Source: Bacillus sp. FJAT-26390 (lineage in GTDB: Bacteria > Bacillota > Bacilli > Paenibacillales > Paenibacillaceae). Taken from it: a DNA stretch of 64,000 bases. This document shows, piece after piece, positions 9,286 to 18,813 of the stretch; position 1 is the stretch's first letter, and every line of letters starts with the position of its first letter. The notes under the pieces were generated by a model, which was not told where the DNA came from, searched no databases, and was given only the letters and a program-made list of their open reading frames with translations. The translations under genes and the position numbers were made by a program. The DNA lies in contig NZ_MAQX01000007.1 in the NCBI RefSeq assembly GCF_001682865.1, positions 222-64,221 of the forward strand. The letters are read 5' to 3'.

Positions 9286-10248
9286 TTAGATATAGGCGAT
9301 CAATAATTCTTCTACATAATCAGAAGCTGACTTCGTAAGTTGTTCGACGGTATGCAAATATCGCTGAGTCGTATTGATGTGCGAATGGCCAAGCGTTTCC
9401 TGCACCTGCTGCAAAGAAGCTCCGTTTAATAACGCAAGTGTGGCGTTTGTATGCCTTAGCCAGTGAGGGGTAACCGGCTTGTCCAAACCGCATTTTAAGC
9501 AAGCGGCTTTAATCATCCGCTCCACTTGTCTGGAAGTAATGCTGAACACTTGCGAATCAGAGCTGCTGCTTAGATGCGGCTTAGTACCTAAGTAGCTGGA
9601 AAATAGAAGCCATAAATGTCGTGGTACTTTTATATCTCTTATTTTACCACCTTTTCCTCTGGTGACGGTTAACCAAACGTTTGATTCCGTGGCATCTGAG
9701 TAAAAATCGCACCAGCGGATAGAGCATAATTCGGACACTCGCAAGCCCAGAAGAAGAAGGCTTAATGCTATTAAATAATTACGCTTGTTATCATATTGCA
9801 AAAATTGCAGCAGCTTGCCTACCTCATTCTTAGTTAGAAAATGCTTTTTGCTCATTAACGGAATGACGGGGAGGCGGACGCTGCTAGTCGGATTCTGCTG
9901 GAACAATCCGATGTTTGGATCACTGCCCCATTTATAAAACGATTTTAGAGCGGCGATGGTTGCGGATACGGAGGCTGGAGCAAGCGGCAAGCCTGTTTTT
10001 TCATTTTTGAGCGATAGGAGATAAACCTTGAAAGCCTCGATTTCTCTCCACGTAACATCGTTCATGTTCTTGTAGGATATGAACATCCGGAATCGTTCAA
10101 TGGCTCTGTAGTAGCTCTTATAAGTATGCTGCGATCTGCTGCGGTTGCTCAAAAACATCTGGATTTTTTGTTCATCCGTAAATGTTATTTCTTTCTCCTT
10201 TACTACCTGTAAAGCTAGTCTTTCCTCTGAAAATGACCCAACTATCAT
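9286..10248 (-). CDS. Tyrosine recombinase/integrase flanked by inverted dif-like repeats
   Basis: This is a 320-aa tyrosine site-specific recombinase. It has a SAM-like N-terminal core-binding domain and a catalytic domain with the full R-K-HxxR-H-Y set: Arg170 (GLRVSEL), a lysine in RGKGGKIRD, His262-xx-Arg265 (HWLRH), His288 (LGHSH) and nucleophile Tyr297 (QRYLHT). The start is ATG at 10248 on the minus strand, with GGAGG at 10256-10260; 23 further codons are open upstream but run into the repeat. It is the only gene between the 32-bp inverted repeats and opposes its neighbours. XerC/XerD-like length suggests a simple Xer-type enzyme rather than a phage integrase. Its biological target is unknown; the flanking repeats are the obvious candidates. 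Confidence 0.9.
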   Translation of the reverse strand: MIVGSFSEERLALQVVKEKEITFTDEQKIQMFLSNRSRSQHTYKSYYRAIERFRMFISYKNMNDVTWREIEAFKVYLLSLKNEKTGLPLAPASVSATIAALKSFYKWGSDPNIGLFQQNPTSSVRLPVIPLMSKKHFLTKNEVGKLLQFLQYDNKRNYLIALSLLLLGLRVSELCSIRWCDFYSDATESNVWLTVTRGKGGKIRDIKVPRHLWLLFSSYLGTKPHLSSSSDSQVFSITSRQVERMIKAACLKCGLDKPVTPHWLRHTNATLALLNGASLQQVQETLGHSHINTTQRYLHTVEQLTKSASDYVEELLIAYI

Positions 10249-10265
10249 CAGAATTCCTCCTCTTG

Positions 10266-10297
10266 TTGTCGTATAACTGTTATTATGCGACATCTCG
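10266..10297 (-). repeat. Right 32-bp inverted repeat with dif-like core
   Basis: A perfect reverse complement of 9144-9175, 18 bp upstream of the recombinase start codon and 5 bp from its ribosome site. Recombinase binding here could also regulate its own transcription. A 12-bp palindrome AGTCTATAGACT lies just outside at 10317-10328. Confidence 0.9.
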
Positions 10298-10396
10298 CTG
10301 TATGTATAATATTTCAAGTCTATAGACTATATTTGACAAAATGAGCTCTAAAAGCAACTGTATGGCAATCTCGATGTGATTGAGAAGGAGAAGCGG

Positions 10397-11029
10397 ATGA
10401 CGATTAGTCCAGGTTATGCGGAAGTGATGTCCTTACAGCAAACCAACGTAGGCAGTTGGATGAAGTACTTGATGTATAAGAGTCCGGCTACTTATCGGCA
10501 CTGTGTCAGAGTAGCCCTGTTGGCTGAAATATTCGCTCCACATTTACCTATTAGCGACAATGAGAAAGAAGCCTTCATAAGGGGAAGTTTCCTGCATGAT
10601 GTGGGGAAGGTGAGAGTTCCAAATGAAATTTTGCACAAAAAAGGCCGATTGAGCGAATGGGAGTGGAGCATACTTCGCAGGCATCCCCAATACGGCGAGG
10701 AAATTTTGATCAATCATTCATTCTACGATGTAAATATTTTGCAATTGGTCAGATACCATCATGAGCGATACGACGGTGCCGGTTACCCTGACGGGCTCAT
10801 GGGAGATCAAATCCCTATTTTCGCAAGAGCATGCTCGATTATTGATGCGTTTGATTCGATGCTGTCGTCTCGGCCTTATCGCATGCCCCTTACGAAGGAG
10901 CAGGCTTATACCGAGCTGCAAAAAAACAATGACTTACAGTTTGACGGGTCACTGGTGGATTTGTTTTTAAATATACCCGATGAAGAAATGGGGCTATATT
11001 TTAGCTGTATGAAGTCGAAGGCGAAGTAG
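10397..11029 (+). CDS. HD-GYP domain protein, probable c-di-GMP phosphodiesterase
   Basis: HD-GYP proteins hydrolyse cyclic di-GMP with a two- or three-metal centre. The 210-aa protein carries the HD motif in FLHDVGKVRVP, and HHERYDGAGYPDGL, a canonical HHExxDGxGYP. It is nearly all HD-GYP domain, without a visible receiver, PAS or membrane segment, so any sensing partner would be separate. ATG 10397 with AAGGAG at 10385-10390 is preferred over the upstream GTG at 10376. It reads away from the recombinase gene. A 13-bp hairpin follows. The substrate is inferred from motifs. Confidence 0.85.
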   Translation: MTISPGYAEVMSLQQTNVGSWMKYLMYKSPATYRHCVRVALLAEIFAPHLPISDNEKEAFIRGSFLHDVGKVRVPNEILHKKGRLSEWEWSILRRHPQYGEEILINHSFYDVNILQLVRYHHERYDGAGYPDGLMGDQIPIFARACSIIDAFDSMLSSRPYRMPLTKEQAYTELQKNNDLQFDGSLVDLFLNIPDEEMGLYFSCMKSKAK

Positions 11030-11043
11030 CCGGACATAAAGAA

Positions 11044-11074
11044 AAAGCTTTGAGGAAAAGGTCCTCAAAGCTTT
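11044..11074 (-). terminator. Terminator for the minus-strand gene 11115-11510
   Basis: A perfect 13-bp stem (11044-11056 with 11062-11074) and 5-nt loop. On the minus strand it is followed by CTTTTTCTTT, so the T tract serves the leftward gene; on the + strand there is no T tract. Confidence 0.75.
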
Positions 11075-11114
11075 AGACAATGGTCTGGCTCAATCATTAT
11101 GTCCTTGTAAGCAC

Positions 11115-11510
11115 TTACGTTAAGTTAAACAGTCCTAAAGTCGAGCATTTGTCGTACTCGTCAGCAATAACCTCATCGAGTTGAATATCCAGCAAATTGC
11201 ATAAAGCCGTCATGTAAAATAAGTTGCGTCCAAGATCAGACTTCAATACGTCGCGGCAATGCTCGCACACGGCTCCCGTGAGATGACTTTGCAGTGTTGT
11301 TTTTGCATCCTCAAGATTAAGTTCGTCTGAGTATTGCTGCTTGCGGGCATTTAGCTCGATACAGCCGCAATCTGTCACTGCTTTCGTGACTGCACGGTTG
11401 ACAGAAGCGCTTGACTGACCGAATTTGGACATGACATCTAGTAAGCTGCGGTGCCGGAGCAGCAATTCGGATACTTGCTGCTGAAATTGATCCAGTGTAG
11501 GAGCGCTCAT
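11115..11510 (-). CDS. Small conserved-looking protein of unknown function
   Basis: I do not recognise this 131-aa protein with certainty; a similar Paenibacillus protein may be catalogued as DUF1573, but that is from memory and weak. It is soluble and helix-rich, begins MSAPTLDQFQQQVSELL, and contains DCGCIEL and CEHC, which could form a Cys4-type metal or redox site. The end reads LLDIQLDEVIADEY. ATG at 11510 has AGAGGTGG upstream; a TTG at 11531 would add seven residues. It is monocistronic, opposed to both neighbours, with its own terminator. Confidence 0.7.
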   Translation of the reverse strand: MSAPTLDQFQQQVSELLLRHRSLLDVMSKFGQSSASVNRAVTKAVTDCGCIELNARKQQYSDELNLEDAKTTLQSHLTGAVCEHCRDVLKSDLGRNLFYMTALCNLLDIQLDEVIADEYDKCSTLGLFNLT

Positions 11511-11686
11511 CGGTTCCACCTCTTTCACCAACCTCGTATGATGTAATCTTAATTTCCATTATAAGCTTCCTACCCTCTCTTTTCAAAATGTGAATTATTA
11601 AAATTTATAAATGTTTGCAATTAATAGGCTCCCCCACGGTTAGCAAGGCAATTATTGGAACATAATTGTAGTGGAGGTGAACCATA

Positions 11687-12784
11687 ATGGTTAGACGAAT
11701 TATTCAAATAATGGGTATGTTGTTCGGTGGTATGGCAGGCGGTGAGGTATACGGATGGATGAATGGAGCGACCGTATGGTCTGGCTCATCCTTCGGAATG
11801 CTACAGCGATCCGGCACTTATTACATGAATGTAGCAATTGGCGCGGTTTTTGGTGTGGTTGTGGCAACGATGCTTGCAGGGCAAGTCATTCGTTATATGC
11901 AAAAGGGCGCGGAGCAAACGGCAGCGCTTCCGATGCAGCAGTTGATTGCAGGGGCAGGCGGCCTGCTTGCGGGTTTATTGCTCACCGTATTGATTTATCC
12001 CGCTGTATCCGGCTTGGAAGGCTTAGGAAAACTCATTCCTGCAGCTATGATGGTATGCTTCGGCTATTTGGGTATGCGCATTGGCCTTCATAAGCAGGAG
12101 GAATTGGCTGAGGGCTTTGCTGCTTTAATTGAGAAGCGCAGGATCGCTCCGGCTGCAGATGAAGCAGGCGGCTACGAGGAGCATAAAATTTTGGACACGA
12201 GCGTTATTATTGATGGCCGTATTGCAGATATTTGCAAGACCGGGTTTATTGAAGGAACGCTTGTTATTCCGGAGTTTGTGCTCGAGGAGCTGCAGCATAT
12301 AGCGGATTCTTCCGACTTGCTGAAGCGCAATAGAGGACGGCGCGGGCTCGATATTTTGAACAAGATTCAAAAAGAGCTTGATGTGAAGGTCCTTATTTAT
12401 GAAGGAGACTTCGAGGAAATCGGAGAAGTGGACAGCAAGCTGGTTAAGCTGGCTAAGGCGCTTCACGGCAAAGTGGTTACGAATGATTTTAACTTAAACA
12501 AAGTGTGTGAGCTGCAAGGCGTATCGGTGCTGAATATTAATGATTTGGCTAATGCTGTGAAGCCTGTCGTCCTGCCGGGAGAAGAAATTATCGTTCAAGT
12601 GATAAAAGACGGCAAAGAGCATGGACAAGGTGTCGCGTATTTGGATGACGGCACGATGATCGTCGTTGAGGGCGGACGCGAATATATCGGCACGACGATG
12701 GAGGTGCTCGTGACAAGCGTGCTGCAAACGTCTGCGGGCCGAATGATATTCGCAAAGCCGAAGCTGTTGGAAAAAGCGCTGTAA
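11687..12784 (+). CDS. yacL: YacL-type membrane PIN-TRAM domain protein
   Basis: The 365-aa protein has about four N-terminal membrane helices (residues 1-140), then a PIN nuclease-fold domain starting [16 protein letters not shown] with conserved acidic residues, and a C-terminal TRAM domain (about 285-350, [18 protein letters not shown]) for RNA binding. This is the PilT/YacL family found between disA and ispD in bacilli, whose function is poorly defined. ATG 11687 follows GGAGGTG. PIN acidic residues appear intact, so an RNase activity is possible. Confidence 0.88.
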   Translation: MVRRIIQIMGMLFGGMAGGEVYGWMNGATVWSGSSFGMLQRSGTYYMNVAIGAVFGVVVATMLAGQVIRYMQKGAEQTAALPMQQLIAGAGGLLAGLLLTVLIYPAVSGLEGLGKLIPAAMMVCFGYLGMRIGLHKQEELAEGFAALIEKRRIAPAADEAGGYEEHKILDTSVIIDGRIADICKTGFIEGTLVIPEFVLEELQHIADSSDLLKRNRGRRGLDILNKIQKELDVKVLIYEGDFEEIGEVDSKLVKLAKALHGKVVTNDFNLNKVCELQGVSVLNINDLANAVKPVVLPGEEIIVQVIKDGKEHGQGVAYLDDGTMIVVEGGREYIGTTMEVLVTSVLQTSAGRMIFAKPKLLEKAL

Positions 12785-12808
12785 CAAGGTATGATAGTAC
12801 TATTGTTT

Positions 12809-12908
12809 AAGCGCAAACGGCTGACGCCGTCCTTTGGCGTCAAAAGCTCGTTTCGCGGTGAAATATAAGAATATGGATAAGACGGAGTCTTATGCATGCT
12901 TATATTTT
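12809..12908 (+). repeat. Dispersed intergenic repeat, copy A
   Basis: A 100-bp block starting AAGCG with CGGCTGACGCCGTCCTTTGG in its left half, then a right half bounded by AAATATAAG and CTTATATTT inverted arms. The same layout and blocks occur at 33898-33997. It fills most of the gap between yacL and ispD. Confidence 0.75.
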
Positions 12909-12934
12909 AACACAGTGTGAGGCGGGTCGAAGGC

Positions 12935-13654
12935 ATGGGAGCAGATTGGGGAGTTATCATCGTTGCGGCCGGCAGAGGGACGCGGATGGGAACGAAGGAG
13001 AGCAAGCAGTACTTGCAGCTAGGGGACAAGCCTATTCTTGTCCATACGCTAGAGCTGTTTCAGTCGATGGATACAGTGAAGGAAGCTGTCCTTGTCGTAG
13101 GAAGCGATGATGTTGAGCGCTGCCGCAAGTGGGTTCAGGAATATGGAATAACGAAGGTAACAGCGGTAGTGACCGGGGGAGCAGAGCGGCAGCATTCCGT
13201 ATATTGCGGACTTCAGGAGCTGACAAGCGAATGGGTGATGGTGCATGACGGCGTTCGGCCGCTTGTGACGGCTGATGCTGTCCGCGCATGCTGCGAGCAG
13301 GCGGAGAAGAGCGGCGCCTCGGTACTGGCTGTGCCGGTTAAAGATACGATTAAACAAGTGAATGAAGCGGGTGTGATCATTTCGACACCGGACCGCCGAA
13401 GCTTGTGGGCGATACAAACGCCGCAAGCTTTTCGACGTGTCCTGCTGCTGGAGGCGCATGAGCGCGCGTTGGCAGAGCAATTTGTTGGGACGGATGACGC
13501 GATGGTTGTAGAGCGTATGGGAGCTAGCGTCACCGTTGCGGAAGGCGAATACACAAATATTAAAATTACGACGCCTGAAGATTTGCCGTGGGCGGAATTT
13601 TTACTCGCGAAGCGTCGTGCCGATAGGGCAGAGGGGAACGGTGAGCAAGGATGA
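12935..13654 (+). CDS. ispD: IspD, 2-C-methyl-D-erythritol 4-phosphate cytidylyltransferase
   Basis: IspD couples MEP to CTP in the non-mevalonate isoprenoid pathway. The nucleotidyltransferase P-loop [13 protein letters not shown] is at the N terminus and VHDGVRPLV and TPQAFR mark the family core. The 239-aa form from ATG 12935 is near the usual 230; a GTG at 12917 would add six residues but has no good ribosome site. It overlaps ispF by 4 bp (ATGA), indicating translational coupling of consecutive pathway enzymes. Confidence 0.93.
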   Translation: MGADWGVIIVAAGRGTRMGTKESKQYLQLGDKPILVHTLELFQSMDTVKEAVLVVGSDDVERCRKWVQEYGITKVTAVVTGGAERQHSVYCGLQELTSEWVMVHDGVRPLVTADAVRACCEQAEKSGASVLAVPVKDTIKQVNEAGVIISTPDRRSLWAIQTPQAFRRVLLLEAHERALAEQFVGTDDAMVVERMGASVTVAEGEYTNIKITTPEDLPWAEFLLAKRRADRAEGNGEQG

Positions 13655-14133
13655 TTCGAGTTGGGCAAGGATTTGACGTGCATCAATTGGTAGAAGGGCG
13701 TCCATGTATTATTGGGGGAGTTACAATTCCTTATGAGAAGGGATTGCTTGGACATTCGGACGCTGACGTGCTGCTGCATGCGATAACGGATGCGATTCTT
13801 GGAGCGCTTGGGCTTGGCGATATTGGCAAGCATTTTCCGGATACGGATGCCGCATTTAAGGATGCGGACAGCTTGAAGCTGCTTGAGGAGATATGGAAGC
13901 TTGTGCGCGAGCGCGGTTATAAGCTAGGCAATATCGATTCCACGATCATTGCCCAGCGTCCGAAGATGCTGCCTTATATCCCGCAAATGGCTGAAGTTAT
14001 CGCTAAGGCGCTTGAGGCGGACGTATCGCAGGTGAATGTAAAGGCGACTACGACTGAACAGCTTGGTTTTACGGGACGCGGCGAAGGGATTGCTGCACAA
14101 TCCGTTGTCTGTCTGATCAAGGATGTGCTATGA
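13651..14133 (+). CDS. ispF: IspF, 2-C-methyl-D-erythritol 2,4-cyclodiphosphate synthase
   Basis: IspF cyclises CDP-ME 2-phosphate to MEcPP. The 160-aa trimeric-type protein carries the metal-binding DVH (Asp9, His11) in GFDVHQL, then [15 protein letters not shown] and the C-terminal [17 protein letters not shown]. Typical length. The start overlaps the ispD stop by 4 bp. Confidence 0.95.
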   Translation: MIRVGQGFDVHQLVEGRPCIIGGVTIPYEKGLLGHSDADVLLHAITDAILGALGLGDIGKHFPDTDAAFKDADSLKLLEEIWKLVRERGYKLGNIDSTIIAQRPKMLPYIPQMAEVIAKALEADVSQVNVKATTTEQLGFTGRGEGIAAQSVVCLIKDVL

Positions 14134-14163
14134 TCGGGATTATTCAACTTTAGCCATAGTTCA

Positions 14164-14226
14164 GAAGCAAGCTTTTGCTTCGCAAGACTATATTAGTAAA
14201 TGCTTACGAGGCAAGCTTTTGCTTCG
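14164..14226 (+). other. Twin identical hairpin motifs before gltX
   Basis: GCAAGCTTTTGCTTCG occurs at 14167-14182 and again at 14211-14226. Each copy folds on itself (GAAGCAA with TTGCTTC in the first). The second sits just before the gltX ribosome site AGGAGG. No T tract follows, so a simple terminator is not supported; mutually exclusive folds are possible. Confidence 0.45.
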
Positions 14227-14249
14227 AAAACTTTTAGGAGGTATTTGAG

Positions 14250-15722
14250 ATGACAGCAGAGGTTCGAGTTCGGTATGCCCCATCTCCGACGGGTCATTTA
14301 CATATTGGAAATGCAAGAACGGCCTTGTTCAATTATTTATTCGCAAGAAATCAAGGCGGTAAATTCATTATTCGGATCGAAGATACTGACGTGAAGCGCA
14401 ATGTTGCAGGCGGGGAAGAAAGCCAGCTTAAATATTTGAAGTGGCTCGGCATGGATTGGGACGAGAGCATCGATATCGGCGGCGGGTACGGGCCGTATCG
14501 CCAGACTGAGCGCATCGAGATCTACAACAAGTACTGGCAGGAGCTGATTGATCGCGGTCTAGCTTATCGCTGTTACTGCTCCGAGGAAGAGCTTGAGCAG
14601 GAGCGGGAAGCGCAAACCGAGCGTGGCGAGACGCCGCGTTATTCCGGATTGCACCGTAACTTAACGGAAGAGCAGCGGCAAGCTTTTGAAGCGGAGGGTC
14701 GTGTGCCGAGCATTCGCTTCCGTGTGCCCGAAGGACGCACTTACACGTTTAATGATATCGTGAAAGGCTCGATCAGCTTTGATACAGCGGAGATGGGCGA
14801 TTTCGTAATCGTGAAGAAGGATGGTATTCCAACCTACAACTTTGCGGTTGTGCTTGACGATTATTTGATGAAAATCAGTCATGTATTGCGCGGCGAGGAC
14901 CATATCTCCAATACGCCTCGTCAGCTCATGATCTATGAAGCGTTCGGCTGGGAGCCGCCGCAATTCGGTCATATGACACTCATCGTGAATGAACAGCGCA
15001 AGAAGCTGAGCAAACGCGACGAGTCGATTATTCAGTTTATTTCCCAATACGACGAGCTTGGCTATTTGCCGGAGGCTATGTTTAACTTCATTACGCTTCT
15101 TGGCTGGTCGCCGGAGGGTGAGCAGGAGATGTTTACCCGCGAGGAGCTTGTTTCTGTATTTAATCCGGAACGTCTAAGCAAAAGCCCTGCTGTATTCGAT
15201 ACGCAAAAGCTGAGCTGGATGAACAATGAATATTTGAAAAAGGCGGATCTGCCGCGTCTCGTTGACCTTTGCTTGCCGCATCTGCAGCGGGCAGAGCGCG
15301 TAGCTAGCGACCTGGATGCGGAAGGCCGTGCATGGGTGACGGATCTTGTTGCGCTTCACCAGGACAAACTGCGCTATGCCGCTGAAATCGTGCCGATGAC
15401 GGAGCTTTTCTTCCGCGATACGATTGAGGATGAGGGCGATGCGACTGTCGTGCTTGCAGAAGAGCAGGTGCCTGTCGTGCTTCAAGCTTTTCTGAAGCTT
15501 ATTGAAGCGGGCGAAACGCCATTCCAAGTAGATGGAATAAAAGAAATGATCAAAGCGGTGCAGAAGGAGACGGGCTTCAAAGGCAAGCAGCTCTTCATGC
15601 CGATCCGCGCTGCGCTTACCGGGCAGACGCATGGCCCTGATTTGAACCAGTCGCTCGCTTTGCTTGGCAAAGAGAAGGTAACGAGCCGTCTTCGCGGACG
15701 TTTGGCTGGTTACGGGGTATAG
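14250..15722 (+). CDS. gltX: GltX, glutamyl-tRNA synthetase
   Basis: This class I synthetase charges tRNA-Glu and, in most Firmicutes, also mischarges tRNA-Gln for GatCAB. The 490-aa protein shows the HIGH box as HIGN in [13 protein letters not shown], the KMSKS box as KLSKRD, and a helical anticodon-binding C terminus. ATG 14250 has AGGAGG upstream. It sits between ispF and the T-box-controlled cysE-cysS unit. Confidence 0.95.
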   Translation: MTAEVRVRYAPSPTGHLHIGNARTALFNYLFARNQGGKFIIRIEDTDVKRNVAGGEESQLKYLKWLGMDWDESIDIGGGYGPYRQTERIEIYNKYWQELIDRGLAYRCYCSEEELEQEREAQTERGETPRYSGLHRNLTEEQRQAFEAEGRVPSIRFRVPEGRTYTFNDIVKGSISFDTAEMGDFVIVKKDGIPTYNFAVVLDDYLMKISHVLRGEDHISNTPRQLMIYEAFGWEPPQFGHMTLIVNEQRKKLSKRDESIIQFISQYDELGYLPEAMFNFITLLGWSPEGEQEMFTREELVSVFNPERLSKSPAVFDTQKLSWMNNEYLKKADLPRLVDLCLPHLQRAERVASDLDAEGRAWVTDLVALHQDKLRYAAEIVPMTELFFRDTIEDEGDATVVLAEEQVPVVLQAFLKLIEAGETPFQVDGIKEMIKAVQKETGFKGKQLFMPIRAALTGQTHGPDLNQSLALLGKEKVTSRLRGRLAGYGV

Positions 15723-15762
15723 ACGCTTATAGCCGCTTTGTAATCGAGCGGACATAATGCCC

Positions 15763-15791
15763 TTGTCACATTTTTGGGTATTCGGTATACT
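15763..15791 (+). promoter_or_regulatory. Promoter of the cysE-cysS T-box transcript
   Basis: TTGTCA (15763-15768) and TATACT (15786-15791) are separated by 17 bp. The start of transcription would fall about 30 nt before the T-box stem I. Confidence 0.75.
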
Positions 15792-15821
15792 ATGACTAAT
15801 AAATGAATGAATCGAACGGCC

Positions 15822-16204
15822 ATGAACAGGAGAAGTACGTTTGCTTGTGGATTCGCAGAGAGGACAACCGTCATTCGAATCGGCGTCGCATCATGATGTG
15901 TGGCAATGGGAAAGCAGAATGGGGCTGAAAGTTGTCTGGTCCGCCGAACGGAAATATGCACCTGGGAGCTTTGTTCCGAGCTGTTGCATCAAGAAATGCG
16001 CGATAATAAGGGTAGGGCGGCTACGCCATATCATTTATGACGTACATTTTGCTGCACAGGGTAGGCAACAACGTATCGTCTGCGTTAAAGACCATAAGAG
16101 GAACGAATCATCAGCGCTTAAGCTGTCGATTTGTTCAAGCAGAGTGGAACCGCGAGATTACACGCCTCTGCAGCATAATATGCTGCAGAGGCTTTTTCTT
16201 TTTT
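15822..16204 (+). ncRNA. T-box leader, probably tRNA-Cys specific
   Basis: The 14-nt T-box core appears as AGAGTGGAACCGCG at 16141-16154. It is followed by a terminator with a 14-base arm pair (16164-16177 with 16179-16192) and a T run. Upstream, AGGAGAAGTACG near 15828 and GGAAATATGCACC near 15950 fit the two strands of the stem I specifier loop, giving TGC (Cys) as the likely specifier. Uncharged tRNA-Cys would favour antitermination and switch on cysE and cysS. The core is a slightly divergent form of the usual AGGGTGGNACCGCG. Confidence 0.85.
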
Positions 16205-16243
16205 ATTGGAATCATATGAGCGCATGAAAAAGGAGCATTGCTT

Positions 16244-16906
16244 ATGTTTCGTCATTTCCGATCGGACATAAATGCGGTTTTCGAGAATGATCCGGCCGCA
16301 CGCAGTCGATTCGAGGTTATTTTCACCTATTCGGGCTTGCATGCCATTTGGGCTCATCGCATTGCTCATCCCCTTTTCCGCAGAGGATGGTATACTTTAG
16401 CACGAGTGATCTCTCAGGTGAGCCGTTTCATGACGGGCATCGAGATTCATCCGGGCGCTCAAATCGGTGAACGATTGTTTATCGATCACGGAATGGGTGT
16501 TGTCATTGGAGAAACCTGTGAAATTGGCGATGATGTCGTTATTTATCAAGGTGTGACTCTAGGCGGTACCGGCAAGGAAAAAGGAAAGCGCCATCCTACA
16601 ATTGGCAATAATGTAGTTATTGGCTCTGGTGCGAAGGTGCTGGGCTCGTTCCAAGTCGGTGAGTTTTCCAGTATTGGATCGAATGCGGTTGTTCTGAGAG
16701 AAGTGCCTGCAAATTGCACCGTGGTAGGCAATCCGGGACGTGTCGTGAAACGCAATGGCGAGAGAGTGGGCGATCGGCTGGATCATACGCAGCTCCCCGA
16801 TCCGGTAATCGAAATGTTCCGCACGATGCAGAAGGAAATAGATGAATTAAAAACCGAACTGAAGCAGCTTCGGGAACCTGTAGCTGGAGGAGAAATTCGA
16901 AAATGA
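16244..16906 (+). CDS. cysE: CysE, serine O-acetyltransferase
   Basis: CysE acetylates serine to O-acetylserine, the cysteine precursor. The 220-aa protein is a left-handed beta-helix acetyltransferase with hexapeptide repeats ([20 protein letters not shown], then VTLGGTGK). ATG 16244 is 9 nt from AAGGAG; a TTG at 16238 is too close. The gene lies immediately behind the T-box and overlaps cysS by 4 bp, linking cysteine synthesis to cysteinyl-tRNA formation. Confidence 0.93.
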   Translation: MFRHFRSDINAVFENDPAARSRFEVIFTYSGLHAIWAHRIAHPLFRRGWYTLARVISQVSRFMTGIEIHPGAQIGERLFIDHGMGVVIGETCEIGDDVVIYQGVTLGGTGKEKGKRHPTIGNNVVIGSGAKVLGSFQVGEFSSIGSNAVVLREVPANCTVVGNPGRVVKRNGERVGDRLDHTQLPDPVIEMFRTMQKEIDELKTELKQLREPVAGGEIRK

Positions 16907-18339
16907 CAGTATCCATTTATAATACGGTATCAAGGGTTAAAGAGCCGTTTGTATCGCAAGAGCCGGGTAAAGTGAAGATGTATGTATGCGGTCCGACAGT
17001 CTATGATTACATTCATATCGGGAATGCGCGTCCCGTTATTTTCTTCGATGTTGTTCGTCGCTACTTGGAGGATGTCGGGAATGAGGTCCAATATGTTGTA
17101 AACTTTACGGATGTGGACGATAAGTTAATTCGCAAAGCGGAGCAGCTTGGTACAACAGTGCCTGAAGTGGCAGAAAAGTTTATTGCAGCGTTTTATGCGG
17201 ATATCGAATCGCTTGGCGTTCATAAAGCGACGCTTAATCCGCGCGTGACGGAGCATATTCCTCAGATCGTAGCGTTTATTCAAGGGCTGATAGACAAAGG
17301 CTATGCTTATATGAGCGATGGGGATGTCTATTACCGTACAGCTGCATTCGCAGACTACGGCAAGCTGTCGCATCAGAATATTGAAGAGCTTCAATTCGGC
17401 ATTCGCGTTGAAATTGGCGATCGCAAGGAGAACCAGCAGGATTTTGTATTATGGAAGGGCGCTAAGCCTGGGGAAATCAAATGGGAGAGCCCGTTTGGCG
17501 AAGGCCGTCCCGGCTGGCATATCGAGTGCTCGGCTATGGCGCGTGCCTATCTTGGAGATACGCTCGATATTCATGGGGGCGGGCATGATTTGCAATTTCC
17601 GCATCATGAGTGCGAGGTTGCCCAATCGGAGGCATTGACCGGCAAGCCCCTAGCAAACTACTGGATGCATAACGGCTATATTCACATAAACAACGAGAAA
17701 ATGTCGAAATCGCTGGGCAACGGCATTTCGGTGCATGAGCTGGTGAAGCGGGTTAAGCCCCATGCGATCCGTTACTTTATGCTCTCGACACATTATCGCA
17801 GCCCGCTGAATTTCAGCGACGATACGGTTGCCCAAGCGGAGAACAGCGTAGAGCGGATCGCAAACTCTGCAGCAAATCTTAAGCACAGACTCTCAGCCAT
17901 GGGCGGTGAATTTGCAGAAGCGGCAGGCAATGGCCTGGTCCCTTCGGGCGATGATGCGCTGGATGCGAGACTTAAGGCGATACATGAGCAATTCCATGCA
18001 AAAATGAGCGATGATTTTAACACGCCTGATGCGATAACCTCAGTATTCGATTTGGTAACGGAGGCGAATCAATATCTCAATCGTGCAGATGCGTCTGCAA
18101 ACGGAGTATATGCTCTGCTTACTCTCCTTGAGCGTATGGATGCGGTACTTGGACTTCTGCCACAGCAGCAAGCGGACGCTGAACTGCTTGATGCGGATAT
18201 CGAACAGTTAATTGTAGAGCGTACGGAAGCCCGTCAAACTAAAAACTGGGCTAGAGCCGACGAAATTCGCGATTTGCTGACGGAGAAAAACATCGTGCTT
18301 GAGGATACGCCGCAAGGCATCCGCTGGCGGCGCAAATGA
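16903..18339 (+). CDS. cysS: CysS, cysteinyl-tRNA synthetase
   Basis: This class I synthetase attaches cysteine to tRNA-Cys. The 478-aa protein has the HIGH box [12 protein letters not shown], the KMSKSLGN loop, and zinc-site features including the CGPTVYD motif and [13 protein letters not shown] 16903 overlaps the cysE stop, and the stop overlaps mrnC (ATGA), so the three are probably translated as a coupled set. Confidence 0.96.
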   Translation: MTVSIYNTVSRVKEPFVSQEPGKVKMYVCGPTVYDYIHIGNARPVIFFDVVRRYLEDVGNEVQYVVNFTDVDDKLIRKAEQLGTTVPEVAEKFIAAFYADIESLGVHKATLNPRVTEHIPQIVAFIQGLIDKGYAYMSDGDVYYRTAAFADYGKLSHQNIEELQFGIRVEIGDRKENQQDFVLWKGAKPGEIKWESPFGEGRPGWHIECSAMARAYLGDTLDIHGGGHDLQFPHHECEVAQSEALTGKPLANYWMHNGYIHINNEKMSKSLGNGISVHELVKRVKPHAIRYFMLSTHYRSPLNFSDDTVAQAENSVERIANSAANLKHRLSAMGGEFAEAAGNGLVPSGDDALDARLKAIHEQFHAKMSDDFNTPDAITSVFDLVTEANQYLNRADASANGVYALLTLLERMDAVLGLLPQQQADAELLDADIEQLIVERTEARQTKNWARADEIRDLLTEKNIVLEDTPQGIRWRRK

Positions 18340-18764
18340 GTGAGCATAATGATGTGAACATGCTGCTCTTTCATCCGCCTTCCAAAAAACCGCAGCTGAT
18401 GAACCCGGTCGTTCTAGCTTATATTGGAGATGCCGTATTTGAGCTTCTCGTTCGGCAATACTTAATATCGCTTCCGAATCAGAAGCCGCATCATCTTCAC
18501 CGCGAAGCGACCAAGTTTGTTTCGGCCAAAGGACAAAAGAGAACACTGGATTTATGGCAACCGCATTTGACCGAAGAAGAGGCGGACATTGTCCGCCGCG
18601 GACGCAATTCAAAATCGGGAACGCCTCCCAAAAATGCAGATCTCGCCGATTACCGGCTTGCTACCGCGCTTGAGAGCCTGGTAGGATATCTCTACTACGA
18701 GGGGCGTTTAGATAGACTGAACGAGCTGCTTGCAATAGCGCTTGGCGTTCAAGACAAGCAATAG
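18336..18764 (+). CDS. mrnC: Mini-ribonuclease III
   Basis: MrnC matures 23S rRNA ends and lacks the double-stranded RNA binding domain of RNase III. The 142-aa protein is a bare RNase III fold with the signature LAYIGDAVFELLVRQYL (catalytic Asp) and the C-terminal LADYRLATALESLVGYLY (catalytic Glu). ATG 18336 overlaps cysS by 4 bp, as in other bacilli. Confidence 0.93.
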   Translation: MSEHNDVNMLLFHPPSKKPQLMNPVVLAYIGDAVFELLVRQYLISLPNQKPHHLHREATKFVSAKGQKRTLDLWQPHLTEEEADIVRRGRNSKSGTPPKNADLADYRLATALESLVGYLYYEGRLDRLNELLAIALGVQDKQ

Positions 18765-18813
18765 GGCTGGAACAGCCAATCAAAATATAAAAATGATAAG
18801 AGGAGGGTAACCG

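Noticed and set aside
9286..10248. Integrated prophage
   Set aside because: Only the recombinase is present within the inverted repeats; no other phage-type genes are nearby.
11044..11074. Terminator for the HD-GYP gene
   Set aside because: The hairpin has no T tract on the + strand; the T tract is on the minus strand, so it was assigned to the leftward gene.
13213..13833. A 206-codon minus-strand frame over ispD and ispF
   Set aside because: It is fully antisense to two well-identified genes and shows no family motif.
15841..16227. A 128-codon + strand frame in the cysE leader
   Set aside because: It lies across the T-box and its terminator; the bases are explained by RNA structure and the translation has no family features.
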